NCBI RefSeq assembly: GCF_040760005.1
Contig: NZ_CP099760.1
Span: forward strand, 831,001-895,000
Direction: 5' to 3'
DNA: 64,000 bases
Source of the DNA: Pseudomonas sp. stari2
GTDB lineage: Bacteria; Pseudomonadota; Gammaproteobacteria; Pseudomonadales; Pseudomonadaceae
The position numbers and the translations under genes were made by a program. Of this stretch, positions 20,882-30,311 are shown one piece after another (the stretch's first letter is position 1; every line of letters begins with the position of its first letter). Below the pieces are notes generated by a model. That model did not search any database. It was not told the origin of the DNA and saw only the letters and a list, made by a program, of their open reading frames with translations.

Positions 20882-21412
20882 TCAGAGGTCTTTGAGGATG
20901 TCCGCCATGTCATCGGCATGCTCTTCTTCCTGAGCCAGGATGTCTTCAAAGATCCGGCGCGTGGTCGGATCCTTTTCCCCGATGTACTGGATGATCTCGC
21001 GATAGCTGTCGATGGCAATCCGCTCGGCCACCAGGTCTTCGTAAACCATTTCCTTCAAGGTGTTGCCGGCCACGTATTGCGCGTGGGACATCTTCGACAG
21101 CAGGTCAGGGTTGAACTCAGGCTCGCCGCCCAGTTGCACGATGCGCTCGGCGAGACGGTCGGCATGTTCGGCTTCCTGAGTGGCGTGCTCGAGGAACTCG
21201 TCGGCGGCGACGTTGGCTTTCAGGCCGTTGGCCATGAAGTAGTGGCGCTTGTAGCGCAGGACGCAGACCAGTTCAGTGGCCAGCGATTCGTTGAGCAGGC
21301 GCAGCACTTCTTCACGGTTGGCGCTATAGCTTTCGGTCACCGCGCCGTTTTCGACGTGTTGTCGTGCGCGCTCGCGCAGGGTTTGAACATCAGACAAATG
21401 CAGGTCACTCAT
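20882..21412 (-). CDS. Ferritin-like / bacterioferritin-like protein
   Basis: A 176-residue four-helix ferritin-like protein. Iron-ligand motifs in order: NESLATELVCVLRYKRHYF (first Glu), EFLEHATQEAEHADRLAERI (Glu..Glu-x-x-His), LVAERIAIDSYREII (Glu), and ILAQEEEHADDMADIL (Glu-x-x-His). A di-iron ferroxidase centre is therefore complete, suggesting iron storage or oxidative protection. The longer frame upstream reaches 21490, but the ATG at 21410-21412 (MSDLHLSDVQTL) has GGAGACTG upstream and a natural N terminus. Confidence 0.87.
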   Translation of the reverse strand: MSDLHLSDVQTLRERARQHVENGAVTESYSANREEVLRLLNESLATELVCVLRYKRHYFMANGLKANVAADEFLEHATQEAEHADRLAERIVQLGGEPEFNPDLLSKMSHAQYVAGNTLKEMVYEDLVAERIAIDSYREIIQYIGEKDPTTRRIFEDILAQEEEHADDMADILKDL

Positions 21413-21510
21413 TTCAGTCTCCTGGAGGCTAATCCCATTGGCGTCACGTTCTGCTGACGTGATCGTTACCTGGTTGTGAGTGATGAACACTGCAAAAAGT
21501 TTTGTCGGAT

Positions 21511-22413
21511 TCAGCGCGGGACATGCCCGGAAAGCTTTGCTTCTTCGCGCAGCCAGGCAAAAAAGGCTTTCACCGGTGGATGCCGCTCACGGCCCGGTAC
21601 ACAGAGGGCGCTGTAACCGGCACCGTCGACCTGCACCTCACCCTTGTACGGCACCAGCAAGCCATTGGCGACGCTCTCCGACACCAGAATGTTGCTCGCC
21701 AGCACCAGCCCTTGCCCGGCGATGGCCGCTTGCAGGGCGTAATGCTCTTCGTCGTATTCGCGGACGGCCGGATGCTGATTCAACCAGTTCTCGCCTGACT
21801 GCGCGCACCACGCTTCCCAACCGTGGGCGTAGAGTTTCGAGTTGTGCCAGCGGACGCTGATCAGCGCCGGGGTGCGACGGGCAGCCAGTGCCACCTGTTC
21901 CGGCGAGCCGTACACGCCGAACGATTCATCGAACAGGCACAACCCGTAGAGGTTCGGGTAATCATCGAGGCTGTAGCGCAACACCAGATCGACGCTGGCG
22001 TCCTGATGCAGGTCGATGACTTCGCAGTGGGTGTCCAGCCGCACATTGATGTTCGGGTGTTTTGCATAAAACCGACCGAGGCGTGGCACCAGCCACAGCG
22101 CAGCGAACGCGGCGGTGGTCGACAGCGTGAGGTTGCTGCCGCTGCGCTGCGGACGCAGGGTGTCGACGCTTTGCGCCACCTCCAGAAACGCGCCGTGCAG
22201 GCTGCGAAACAGCCGCTCGCCGCCCTCGGTCAGCCGCACCTGGCGCGGCAGGCGTTCGAACAGCGCCACGCCGAGCCAGTCCTCCAACGAGCGGATCTGA
22301 TGGGAGATCGCTGTCGGTGTCACCGCCAGTTCTTCGGCGGCAGCCTTGAAGCTCAACAGGCGTGAAGCGGATTCGAAGGCGCGCAGGGCGGTCAGTGGCA
22401 GTGAAGCGAACAT
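21511..22413 (-). CDS. LysR-family regulator divergent from azoR
   Basis: A 300-residue LysR regulator of the GcvA type (MFASLPLTALRAFESASRLL; HTH ELAVTPTAISHQIRSLEDWL at about residues 28-47). The effector domain contains the GcvA-like TTAAFAALWLVPRLGRF. Transcribed away from azoR with a 119-bp spacer that carries a T-N11-A palindrome, so it probably controls azoR and the SMR gene. Confidence 0.88.
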   Translation of the reverse strand: MFASLPLTALRAFESASRLLSFKAAAEELAVTPTAISHQIRSLEDWLGVALFERLPRQVRLTEGGERLFRSLHGAFLEVAQSVDTLRPQRSGSNLTLSTTAAFAALWLVPRLGRFYAKHPNINVRLDTHCEVIDLHQDASVDLVLRYSLDDYPNLYGLCLFDESFGVYGSPEQVALAARRTPALISVRWHNSKLYAHGWEAWCAQSGENWLNQHPAVREYDEEHYALQAAIAGQGLVLASNILVSESVANGLLVPYKGEVQVDGAGYSALCVPGRERHPPVKAFFAWLREEAKLSGHVPR

Positions 22414-22427
22414 GGAAACTCCATGGG

Positions 22428-22440
22428 TGAAATAAATTCA
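22428..22440. promoter_or_regulatory. Possible LysR box between the LysR gene and azoR
   Basis: TGAAATAAATTCA is a T-N11-A sequence with TGAA/TTCA dyad symmetry, 15 bp before the LysR start codon and about 95 bp before azoR. Confidence 0.4.
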
Positions 22441-22532
22441 TCCAGACTGATTTTTGCTCATTTGAGCCGATGACATGAGCGCCGCAATCTGGCCCTACAC
22501 AGTCACTAAAGTCTAGTCCCAAGGAGTTTAAG

Positions 22533-23171
22533 ATGAGCAAGATTCTTGCGATCCATGCCAGCCCACGCGGTGAGCGTTCCCATTCGCGGCGTCTGGCGGA
22601 AAGTTTTCTCAGTGCCTGGCAAGTCCGTCATCCACAGGCTCAAGTCACCCGCCGAGAGGTTGGGCGTGCGCTGATTCCGGCGGTCAACGAGGCGTTTGTC
22701 GCCGCAGCGTTTTATCCGGAGCCCGAGGCACGGCCGTTGTCGATGCAGGCCGATCTGGCGCTCAGCGATCAACTGCTGGGCGAGTTGTTCGATCACGATC
22801 TGCTGCTGATTTCCACGCCGATGTACAACTTCAACGTGCCCAGCGGCCTCAAGGCCTGGGTCGATCAGATCGTGCGGTTGGGCCTGACGTTCGACCATAC
22901 GCTGGACAACGGCATCGCCCAGTACACACCGCTTTTGCACGGCAAGAAGGCGCTGATCGTTACCAGTCGCGGTGGTTTCGGATTCGGCCCGGGCGGGGAG
23001 CTGGAGGCGCTGAATCACGCCGATCCATGGTTGCGCACGGCATTGGGTTTCATCGGCATCAACGACGTCACGGTGGTCGCCGCCGAGGGCGAAGAATCCG
23101 CCGAACGCACCTTCGCGGTGTCGGTGGCCGAGGCCGAGCAGCGCTTGCTCGACCTGGCCCGGGAGTTCTAG
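22533..23171 (+). CDS. azoR: FMN-dependent NADH-azoreductase
   Basis: A 212-residue flavodoxin-fold quinone/azo reductase. The FMN phosphate loop is [16 protein letters not shown] (about residues 10-25). [20 protein letters not shown] (about 95-114) and [12 protein letters not shown] are family hallmarks. It reduces quinones and azo compounds by two-electron steps, usually as a detoxification enzyme. AAGGAG precedes the ATG. The SMR transporter gene starts directly after its stop codon, so the two are co-transcribed. Confidence 0.92.
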   Translation: MSKILAIHASPRGERSHSRRLAESFLSAWQVRHPQAQVTRREVGRALIPAVNEAFVAAAFYPEPEARPLSMQADLALSDQLLGELFDHDLLLISTPMYNFNVPSGLKAWVDQIVRLGLTFDHTLDNGIAQYTPLLHGKKALIVTSRGGFGFGPGGELEALNHADPWLRTALGFIGINDVTVVAAEGEESAERTFAVSVAEAEQRLLDLAREF

Positions 23172-23477
23172 GTGGCCTGGCTGTTCCTGCTGATCGCCGC
23201 CGGGTTCGAAGTCACTTTCGCCATGGGCATGAAATACGCCGAAGGTTTCACCCGGCTGTGGCCGTCGCTGATTACCGTGATCGCGGCGGTGGGCGGGGTT
23301 TATTTCCTGACTCTGGCGATGCGCGAGCTGCCGGTAAGCATCGCCTACCCGATCTGGACCGCCATCGGCTCGCTTGGCACGGTGTTTCTCGGTTTCGCGC
23401 TGCTGGGCGAGAGCCTGACGCTGATGAAGTTGCTGTCGGTGGGGCTGATTGTGGCGGGGGTGGTGGGGCTGAAGTAG
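23172..23477 (+). CDS. SMR-family transporter (SugE/Gdx-like)
   Basis: A 101-residue four-helix small multidrug resistance protein. The membrane-embedded glutamate is at residue 13 (LIAAGFEVTFAMGMKYAEGF). PVSIAYPIWTAIGSLGTVFLGF and the final GLIVAGVVGLK follow the SugE/Gdx pattern, a subgroup exporting guanidinium or quaternary amines. The GTG start immediately follows the azoR stop. Trp is replaced by Phe in the first helix relative to classical Gdx, so the substrate is uncertain. Confidence 0.85.
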   Translation: MAWLFLLIAAGFEVTFAMGMKYAEGFTRLWPSLITVIAAVGGVYFLTLAMRELPVSIAYPIWTAIGSLGTVFLGFALLGESLTLMKLLSVGLIVAGVVGLK

Positions 23478-23568
23478 GCTGGTCGTGGAGTTGTCATCAT
23501 CGAGGAGGATGCTTGGCGGGCGTTTTGCACGTCATGCCTCCACCCACCGACCACAGGGATGTCTGCCC

Positions 23569-24459
23569 ATGTCGCAGGATTCGGCCACACGTTATCCACT
23601 GGTGCTGGTGCCGGGAATGCTCGGTTTTATCCGTCTGGTGCTGTACCCGTACTGGTACGGGATCATCAAGGCGTTGCGCCGGGGTGGTGCGACGGTGATT
23701 GCGGTGCAGGTGTCGCCGCTCAATTCCACCGAGGTGCGCGGCGAGCAGTTGCTGACGCGCATCGATGAAATCCTCCGTGAGACCGGCGCGGCCAAGGTCA
23801 ATCTGTTCGGCCATAGCCAGGGCTCGCTGACGGCGCGTTATGCGGCGGCCAAACGTCCGGATCTGGTGGCTTCAGTCACGTCGGTGGCCGGGCCCAATCA
23901 CGGTTCTGAGCTGGCCGACTATCTGGCGAAACACTATCCGGCAGACAGCGCCCGGGGTCGCATCCTCGAGGCGCTGTTGCGTTTTGTCGGCTGGCTGATG
24001 GCGCTGCTGGAAACCGGCTACCACGGGCCGAAACTGCCGGTGGATATCCATGCCTCGCACAACTCCCTGACCACCGAAGGCGTGGCGCTGTTCAACCAGC
24101 GTTACCCACAGGGCCTGCCTGATACCTGGGGCGGGCACGGGCCGGAGGAGGTCAACGGCGTGCGTTATTACTCGTGGTCCGGCACCTTGCAGCCGGGCAA
24201 GACCGACCGTGGCGGCAACCTGTTCGACGGCACCAACCGCAGTTGCCGGTTGTTCGCCAAAACCTTCGTGCGCGAGCCGGGACAGTGCGACGGCATGGTC
24301 GGACGCTACAGCTCGCACTTGGGCACGGTCATCGGCGATGACTACCCGATGGATCACTTCGACATCGTCAACCAGTCACTGGGACTGGTCGGCAAAGGCG
24401 CGGATCCGGTGCGACTGTTCGTCGAGCATGCGGCGCGATTGAAAGCCGCCGGGGTCTAG
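23569..24459 (+). CDS. Triacylglycerol lipase-like alpha/beta hydrolase
   Basis: A 296-residue lipase of the Pseudomonas family I type. The oxyanion region is LVLVPGMLGFIRL, the nucleophile is Ser83 in GHSQGS, and the later VTSVAGPNHGSELADYL and HDxxMDHFD-like segment (DDYPMDHFDIVNQ) carry the Asp/His region. It has no signal peptide: the ATG at 23569 starts directly on the catalytic domain, and the in-frame residues upstream are not hydrophobic. No foldase gene is adjacent. Stop codon shares CTAG with the convergent EamA gene. Confidence 0.85.
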   Translation: MSQDSATRYPLVLVPGMLGFIRLVLYPYWYGIIKALRRGGATVIAVQVSPLNSTEVRGEQLLTRIDEILRETGAAKVNLFGHSQGSLTARYAAAKRPDLVASVTSVAGPNHGSELADYLAKHYPADSARGRILEALLRFVGWLMALLETGYHGPKLPVDIHASHNSLTTEGVALFNQRYPQGLPDTWGGHGPEEVNGVRYYSWSGTLQPGKTDRGGNLFDGTNRSCRLFAKTFVREPGQCDGMVGRYSSHLGTVIGDDYPMDHFDIVNQSLGLVGKGADPVRLFVEHAARLKAAGV

Positions 24460-25349
24460 GCGGCGCCTGGCGTGCGGGAGCGGCCGAGGACGGTGGTCCA
24501 GCGCTCGGAAAGAACCACCCCGCCCAGCGTCAGCAAGCCACCGACCAGGTGATACATCGCCAGTTGTTCCTTCAACACCACTGCGGCAATCAGCGCAGTG
24601 ATCAACGGCAGCAGGTTGAAGAACAGCGTGGTCCGGCTCGGCCCCAAGCGCTGCACGGCCTGCATCCACGCCAGCGGCGCGAGCATCGAGGCCAGCAGGC
24701 ACGCGTATAGCACCAGCGGAATGTTCTGCAGGGTCAGGCCGGTTTTCGGCGACATGGCGTACAGCGGAAACAGCACCACCACCGCCACCAGTACCTGCAA
24801 GTACAGCAACACCAGCGGCGGCAGGCGCAGCTGCCATTTTTTCAGCAGCGTGCTGTAGATCGCATAGGCCAGGGTGGCGATCAGCATCATCGCGTCGCCC
24901 AGGTTCACCCCGTGTTGCAGCAGCGCGCCGAGGCTGCCGGACGACACCACCACCAGCACCCCGGCGAATGACAGCACCGCACCGACCAGCGCACCGGCGG
25001 TCAGGCGCTGGCCGAGGCTGATGATCGCCATGGCCAGCGACATCAACGGCATCAGCGAGAGGATGATGCCCATGTTGGTGGCGCTGGTCATGGTCGCGGC
25101 GAAATAGGCCAGGCTCTGGTAGACCGCCATGCCGAGCACGCCGAGGATGAAAATCTTGCCCAGGTTCGGACGGATCTGCGGCCAGTGCGCGATTACCTTA
25201 CTGAGCATGAACGGGGTGAACAGCAGGCCGGCGAGCAGCCAGCGGTAGAAGCCGATCTCGGCGGGGAAGATGGCGCCGACAGCCAACTTGTTGATCACGG
25301 TGTTGCCGGCCCAGATGAAAATCGCCAGCAGGGGAAACGCGTATTGCAT
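24456..25349 (-). CDS. EamA/DMT-family transporter
   Basis: A 297-residue membrane protein with ten predicted helices in two EamA repeats (starts LLAIFIWAGNTVINKLA, and second repeat LGDAMMLIATLAYAIYSTLL about residue 150). This is the drug/metabolite exporter superfamily; substrate not predictable. It ends on the lipase gene (4-bp palindromic overlap) and is divergent from the AraC regulator, 98 bp away, which may control it. Confidence 0.86.
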   Translation of the reverse strand: MQYAFPLLAIFIWAGNTVINKLAVGAIFPAEIGFYRWLLAGLLFTPFMLSKVIAHWPQIRPNLGKIFILGVLGMAVYQSLAYFAATMTSATNMGIILSLMPLMSLAMAIISLGQRLTAGALVGAVLSFAGVLVVVSSGSLGALLQHGVNLGDAMMLIATLAYAIYSTLLKKWQLRLPPLVLLYLQVLVAVVVLFPLYAMSPKTGLTLQNIPLVLYACLLASMLAPLAWMQAVQRLGPSRTTLFFNLLPLITALIAAVVLKEQLAMYHLVGGLLTLGGVVLSERWTTVLGRSRTPGAA

Positions 25350-25447
25350 GGGAGGAGAAACCAGTACGTTGATGAACGGTGATTATCCCCTGTCTGGATG
25401 CAGGCCTATACTGCGAACCGGACAACCCGCCCCTGATTCCGGACAGC

Positions 25448-26242
25448 ATGAACAGTAAACACATCGATCTGCTGGATTTCAGCGAACTGCCGTCGGCGGT
25501 GTACTTCCGCTACGCCGACTTCAATGCCCATGAATACGCCGCGCCGCACCGCCATCCGTGGGGCACGCTGGAGTACGCGGCCCACGGCGTGCTGCACATG
25601 GATGTCGACGGCAGCCGTTTCATGTCGCCGCCGCAATACGCGGTGTGGGTGCCGCCGCAGGTCGAGCACAGTTTCTACAGTCATCAACCGGTGAATTATC
25701 GGGCGGTGTGCCTGACGCCCGAGGTCTGCGCGGATTTGCCGGCGCAGGCTTGCACGCTGGCGATCAGCGATATTCTCAAGGCCATCCTCAAGGACTTCGC
25801 CGCCCGGGATGTGAAGATCCCCGCGTTCGACGCCGACCAGCGCCTGGCCCAGGTGCTGGTGGATCAACTGCGCCAGGCACCGGTTCATCAATGCTATCTG
25901 CCGTACGCCAGCAGCCCCGGATTGCTGGCAATCCTCGAAACACTGCAGGCCGAGCCCGGCAACAACCAGCCGCTGGCGCACTGGGCGGCGCAGGTGCATG
26001 TCAGCGAGCGCACCCTGGCTCGGCAATTCGTGCGGGAGTTGGGGATGAGTTTCGGTGAATGGCGCCAGCGGCTGCGCTATCTCGCCGCTATCGAGGCGCT
26101 GGAAAGTACGCGCAGCGTGCAGGAAATCGCCTTCGATCTCGGTTACAGCAGCGGCTCGGCGTTCATCGCCATGTTTGCCCGGCAGGCCGGGTGTACGCCG
26201 GAGCAATACCGACGCAGTCACCATGAGGGTAGGAAGGTGTAA
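25448..26242 (+). CDS. AraC-family regulator
   Basis: A 264-residue regulator. The N-terminal cupin (PHRHPWGTLEYAAHGVLHMD, with metal- or ligand-binding histidines) is followed by a C-terminal double HTH (HWAAQVHVSERTLARQFVRE at about 187-206; EIAFDLGYSSGSAFIAMFAR at about 228-247). It belongs to the cupin-AraC group often placed beside the exporter it controls; here the EamA gene is divergent. The ATG at 25448 is chosen for the family N terminus. Confidence 0.88.
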   Translation: MNSKHIDLLDFSELPSAVYFRYADFNAHEYAAPHRHPWGTLEYAAHGVLHMDVDGSRFMSPPQYAVWVPPQVEHSFYSHQPVNYRAVCLTPEVCADLPAQACTLAISDILKAILKDFAARDVKIPAFDADQRLAQVLVDQLRQAPVHQCYLPYASSPGLLAILETLQAEPGNNQPLAHWAAQVHVSERTLARQFVRELGMSFGEWRQRLRYLAAIEALESTRSVQEIAFDLGYSSGSAFIAMFARQAGCTPEQYRRSHHEGRKV

Positions 26243-26305
26243 CAAGCTTTGACTACACTCAGCCGGAGGCCGCCTCAATCGATGCGGCGACAAGGAGAAA
26301 ACTCC

Positions 26306-26611
26306 ATGAAGATGTTGCGTGTCCCTTTGTTGATGATCGGTCTGCTGCTGTGCTCCCAGGGTTTTGCCGCCACGGCGCAACAGAACAAGATGACCACCTG
26401 CAACGCCGATGCCACGGCCAAGAGCCTGAAAGGCGATGAGCGCAAGACCTTCATGAGTACTTGCCTGAAGGCAGCGCCGGCGGCCAATGACGCCAAGACC
26501 CTGACCCCGCAGCAGGAAAAGATGAAGACCTGCAATGCCGACGCCAAGACCAAGGCCCTGACCGGTGATGCGCGCAAGGCGTTCATGAGTGATTGTCTGA
26601 AGAAAAAATAA
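26306..26611 (+). CDS. PsiF-repeat protein
   Basis: A 101-residue small exported protein: signal peptide MKMLRVPLLMIGLLLCSQGFA, then two copies of the PsiF repeat (QNKMTTCNADATAKSLKGDERKTFMSTCLK and QEKMKTCNADAKTKALTGDARKAFMSDCLK region), each with two conserved cysteines. In E. coli psiF is phosphate-starvation inducible, but its function is unknown. AAGGAG precedes the start. A GC-rich hairpin follows (26627-26650). Confidence 0.88.
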   Translation: MKMLRVPLLMIGLLLCSQGFAATAQQNKMTTCNADATAKSLKGDERKTFMSTCLKAAPAANDAKTLTPQQEKMKTCNADAKTKALTGDARKAFMSDCLKKK

Positions 26612-26709
26612 GATCGACAGTTCGCAGCGAGCGGCAGGGCATCCGCTCGCTTCGGCGCCGGATCGCTGGCAGACTGCCAATCCTTTTACGCCGTTCGTTT
26701 TGAGGCTGT

Positions 26710-27723
26710 ATGCCAACGTTTTCTGAGCGTCATGTTGTGTTCTGGGTCAGTTGCATCATCATTTTCGGCGGATTGCTGCTCGTACTGCCGCTGCGTTTGT
26801 TGCCCAGTCTGTTGGCCGGGTTGCTGGTGTTCGAGCTGGTCAACATGCTCACTCCGCAACTGCAACGATTGATCGAGGGCCGCCGTGCGCGCTGGCTGGC
26901 GGTAGCGTTGCTGGGCACGCTGGTGGTCAGCGTCCTGGCACTGATCTTCGCCGGGGCCATCAGTTTCCTGATGCACGAAGCGGAAAACCCCGGCGCGTCG
27001 CTGGATAAATTCATGGGCGTGGTCGAACGTGCACGCAGTCAGTTGCCGCCCTTCATCGACGCTTATTTGCCGGCCAGTGCCGCGGAGTTCCGAGTGGCCA
27101 TCGGTGAATGGCTGAGTAAGCACCTGTCCGACCTGCAACTGGTGGGCAAGGACGCGGCGCACATGTTCGTGACCTTGTTGATCGGCATGGTGCTCGGCGC
27201 GATCATCGCCTTGCAGCGGGTACCGGACGTGACCAAGCGCAAGCCGCTGGCGGCTGCACTGTTTGACCGCCTGCACTTGCTGGTCCAGGCATTTCGCAAC
27301 ATTGTGTTCGCGCAGATCAAGATTTCCCTGCTCAACACCTTCTTCACCGGGATTTTCCTGGCGGTGATCCTGCCGCTGTTCGGGATCAAGCTGCCGCTGA
27401 CCAAGACCCTGATCGTGCTGACGTTCCTGCTTGGGTTACTGCCGGTGATCGGCAATCTGATGTCGAACACGCTGATCACCATCGTCGGCCTGTCGCTGTC
27501 GATCTGGGTGGCGATTGCCGCGCTGGGCTACCTGATCTTTATCCACAAGCTCGAATACTTCCTCAACGCGCGAATTGTCGGCGGGCAGATCAGTGCCAAG
27601 TCCTGGGAGTTGCTGCTGGCGATGCTGGTATTCGAGGCCGCGTTCGGCCTGCCGGGGGTGCTGGCGGGGCCGATTTATTACGCGTATCTGAAGAGTGAGT
27701 TGAAGCTGGGCGGGATGGTTTAA
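26710..27723 (+). CDS. AI-2E family transporter (PerM-like)
   Basis: A 337-residue membrane protein with about seven or eight hydrophobic segments and the family's long extracytoplasmic stretch (SLDKFMGVVERARSQLPPF). The C-terminal block GLLPVIGNLMSNTLITIVGL and QISAKSWELLLAMLVFEAAFGLPGVLAGP is typical. Members include TqsA and Na+/H+ exchangers, so transport substrate is open. Stands alone, followed by a REP-like hairpin. Confidence 0.85.
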   Translation: MPTFSERHVVFWVSCIIIFGGLLLVLPLRLLPSLLAGLLVFELVNMLTPQLQRLIEGRRARWLAVALLGTLVVSVLALIFAGAISFLMHEAENPGASLDKFMGVVERARSQLPPFIDAYLPASAAEFRVAIGEWLSKHLSDLQLVGKDAAHMFVTLLIGMVLGAIIALQRVPDVTKRKPLAAALFDRLHLLVQAFRNIVFAQIKISLLNTFFTGIFLAVILPLFGIKLPLTKTLIVLTFLLGLLPVIGNLMSNTLITIVGLSLSIWVAIAALGYLIFIHKLEYFLNARIVGGQISAKSWELLLAMLVFEAAFGLPGVLAGPIYYAYLKSELKLGGMV

Positions 27724-27733
27724 GCGGGTAGAT

Positions 27734-27765
27734 TGATCGTTCCCGCGCGAGCGTGGGAACGATCA
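27734..27765. repeat. TGATCGTTCCC hairpin (REP-like)
   Basis: TGATCGTTCCC.../...GGGAACGATCA between convergent genes, same family as 3770, 14357 and 40435. Confidence 0.75.
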
Positions 27766-27773
27766 GTGCGGTT

Positions 27774-29048
27774 TCAGTTCATCGAGCCATAGCGTTTCAT
27801 GGCTTCAATCGCCAGACCGCTGCCAATGCTGCCAAAGATGTTCCCTTCCACATGCCGCGCATTCGGCAGCATCGCCGAAACGCTGTTGCGCAGCGCCGGG
27901 ATGCCGCTGGAACCGCCGGTGAAGAACACCGTATCGACCTGACCCACCGCCACATTGGCGTCCGCGAGCAATTGCGTGACGCTGCCGCGTACCCGCTCCA
28001 GCTGCGCATTGATCGCCGATTCGAACAAGGCCCGGCTCAGCTCCACGCTCAGCCCCGACTCGATGCGATCCAGCGGAACATGACGGCTGTCATTGTGGGT
28101 CAGGTGGATCTTGGTTTCTTCCACTTCCATCGCCAGCCAGTGTCCGGCGCGCTGTTCGATCAGTTTGAACAGACGGTCGATGCCGCCAGTGTCCTCGATG
28201 TCGTAGCGCATGCTGCCCAGAGCCAGGGTGGATTTTTGCGAGTAGACCGAGTTGATGGTGTGCCAGGTGGCCAGGTTCATGTGGTGGCTGGTGGGCATGA
28301 GCGCACCGCTCTTCATGCGGCTGCCGTATCCGAACAGCGGCATCAGGCCTTGCAGGCTCAATTGCTTGTCGAAATCGGTCCCGCCGATGTGCACGCCGCC
28401 GGTGGCGAGAATGTCGTCGTGACGGTTGTCCATCCCCCGACGCTCGGGCGACAGGCGCACCAGCGAGAAGTCCGACGTACCACCGCCGATGTCGACGATC
28501 AGTACCAGCTCTTCCTTTTCGATGGTCGACTCGTAGTCGAAAGCGGCGGCAATCGGCTCGTACTGGAACGAAACGTCTTTGAAACCGAGCTTGCGCGCCA
28601 CTTCCACCAAGGTGTCTTCGGCTTCCTGGTCGGCCAGCGGATCGTCGTCGACGAAGAACACCGGACGGCCCAGCACCACCTGCTCGAACTCACGACCGGC
28701 GGCGGCTTCGGCGCGGCTCTTGAGCTGGCCGATGAACAGCCCGAGCAAGTCCTTGAACGGCATCGCGGTGCCGAGGACGCTGGTATCGTGCTTGATCAGC
28801 TTGGAACCGAGCAGGCTCTTGAGCGAGCGCATCAGCCGACCTTCGTAACCTTCCAGGTACTCGTGCAGCGCCAGGCGACCGTAGACCGGGCGGCGCTCTT
28901 CGATGTTGAAGAAGACCACCGAGGGCAGGGTGATCTTGTCGTCTTCCAGCGCGATCATCGTTTCCACGCCGGGGCGCAGCCAGCCGACGGTGGAGTTGGA
29001 CGTGCCAAAGTCGATGCCGCAGGCACGGGCTGGAGAGGCGTCTTTCAT
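27774..29048 (-). CDS. yegD: Hsp70-family chaperone YegD
   Basis: A 424-residue Hsp70/actin-fold ATPase lacking the DnaK peptide-binding and lid domains. Phosphate-1 motif CGIDFGTSNSTVGWL (about 10-24), phosphate-2 LIVDIGGGTSDFSL (about 190), and adenosine motif FFTGGSSGIPALR (about 380) are intact. It corresponds to E. coli YegD, a chaperone-like protein of poorly known role. It is divergent from cbpA, which encodes a DnaJ-type partner, so a shared stress function is plausible. Confidence 0.9.
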   Translation of the reverse strand: MKDASPARACGIDFGTSNSTVGWLRPGVETMIALEDDKITLPSVVFFNIEERRPVYGRLALHEYLEGYEGRLMRSLKSLLGSKLIKHDTSVLGTAMPFKDLLGLFIGQLKSRAEAAAGREFEQVVLGRPVFFVDDDPLADQEAEDTLVEVARKLGFKDVSFQYEPIAAAFDYESTIEKEELVLIVDIGGGTSDFSLVRLSPERRGMDNRHDDILATGGVHIGGTDFDKQLSLQGLMPLFGYGSRMKSGALMPTSHHMNLATWHTINSVYSQKSTLALGSMRYDIEDTGGIDRLFKLIEQRAGHWLAMEVEETKIHLTHNDSRHVPLDRIESGLSVELSRALFESAINAQLERVRGSVTQLLADANVAVGQVDTVFFTGGSSGIPALRNSVSAMLPNARHVEGNIFGSIGSGLAIEAMKRYGSMN

Positions 29049-29143
29049 GTCTTTCGGTTCCGGTCAAAAAAACGGCCGCGCAGTGTATGTCAGTGCGCGG
29101 CAGATTCGAAGGCCGGTCATCTGCTATTTAGCGACTAAGCTTG

Positions 29144-29170
29144 CTTGAAAGTCGGCGCTTTGCCCCAAAC
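29144..29170 (+). promoter_or_regulatory. Heat-shock (sigma-32 type) promoter of cbpA-cbpM
   Basis: CTTGAAA (29144-29150), 12 bp, then CCCCAAAC (29163-29170) fits the sigma-32 pattern CTTGAAA-N(11-16)-CCCCATNT closely. It predicts a leader of roughly 165 nt before cbpA. Confidence 0.65.
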
Positions 29171-29340
29171 TTGCTGGCATGGGCCGGCAGACACACCGGT
29201 GGTCGCAAGAACCGCCGTCCACTGCCGATAAACTTCTGCTGCGCCACCCGGTCACAAATTTGAGATCGGTCAACCCGGCACGCGCAAATCGGCGCATGCT
29301 GGCAACGGCGCGAAATCGATAACGGATGGTGATTCCTTCG

Positions 29341-30288
29341 ATGGACTTCAAAGACTATTACAAGATACTCGGCGTGGAGCCGACGGCGGACGACAAGGCG
29401 ATCAAGGCTGCCTATCGCAAGCTGGCGCGCAAATACCACCCCGATGTCAGCAAGGAAAAGGACGCCGAGGCCAAGTTCAAGGACGTCTCGGAAGCCTATG
29501 AAGCGCTGAAAAGCGCTGACAAGCGCGCCGAATATGACGACCTGCGTCGCTATGGCCAGCACGGTCAGCCATTTCAGGGCCCACCGGGCTGGCAGAGCCG
29601 TGGCGGCTTTGGCGGCGGTGGCGACACCGGTGACTTCTCGGACTTCTTCAGTTCGATCTTCGGCAATCGCGGCCCCGGTTTCGGTGGCGGCGAAGGCCGG
29701 CAATCCCGTAGCGCCGGGCGCCGAGGGCAAGACGTGGAACTGGAACTGCCGATCTTCCTGGAAGAAACACTTTCGAACGAATCGAAAAAGATCAGCTTCC
29801 AGGTGCCGCAATACAACGGTTCGGGCCAGCACGTCAGCAACACCAGCAAGAGCCTGAACGTGAAGATTCCGGCGGGCGTGACCGACGGCGAGCGCATTCG
29901 CCTCAAGGGGCAGGGTGCACCGGGCATCGGTGGCGGCGCCAATGGCGATCTGTACCTGACCATCCGTTTCGCGCCGCACCCGAAATTCGATGTCGAAGGC
30001 GAAAACCTGATCATCACTTTGCCGCTGGCACCGTGGGAACTGGCGCTGGGTGCTGAAGTGGCCGTGCCGACCCTGACCGGCAAGATCAACCTCAAGGTGC
30101 CGGCCGGCAGCCAGAACGGCCAGCGCATGCGCGCCAAGGGTCATGGTTTGCAGAACAAGGCCGGCGAACGCGGTTACCTGTTCGTCCAGCTCAAGGCCGT
30201 GATGCCCAAAGCCAACGGCGATGACGTCAAGGCGCTGTGGCAGGAACTGGCGAAGAAAGCCGCCTTCAATCCGCGCGAGAACTTCTGA
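29341..30288 (+). CDS. cbpA: DnaJ-like co-chaperone CbpA
   Basis: A 315-residue class II J-protein. The J domain spans residues 1-70 with HPD at 33-35; a Gly/Phe-rich linker ([13 protein letters not shown]) follows, then two C-terminal beta domains ([32 protein letters not shown]). It stimulates DnaK and, in E. coli, also binds curved DNA. The ATG at 29341 gives [12 protein letters not shown], the conserved N terminus. cbpM follows after 23 bp. Confidence 0.93.
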   Translation: MDFKDYYKILGVEPTADDKAIKAAYRKLARKYHPDVSKEKDAEAKFKDVSEAYEALKSADKRAEYDDLRRYGQHGQPFQGPPGWQSRGGFGGGGDTGDFSDFFSSIFGNRGPGFGGGEGRQSRSAGRRGQDVELELPIFLEETLSNESKKISFQVPQYNGSGQHVSNTSKSLNVKIPAGVTDGERIRLKGQGAPGIGGGANGDLYLTIRFAPHPKFDVEGENLIITLPLAPWELALGAEVAVPTLTGKINLKVPAGSQNGQRMRAKGHGLQNKAGERGYLFVQLKAVMPKANGDDVKALWQELAKKAAFNPRENF

Positions 30289-30311
30289 TACTGACGACGG
30301 AGTAGCCCATC

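Noticed and set aside
27753..29138. 461-codon plus-strand frame opposite yegD
   Set aside because: Antisense shadow; sense frame carries all Hsp70 phosphate motifs.
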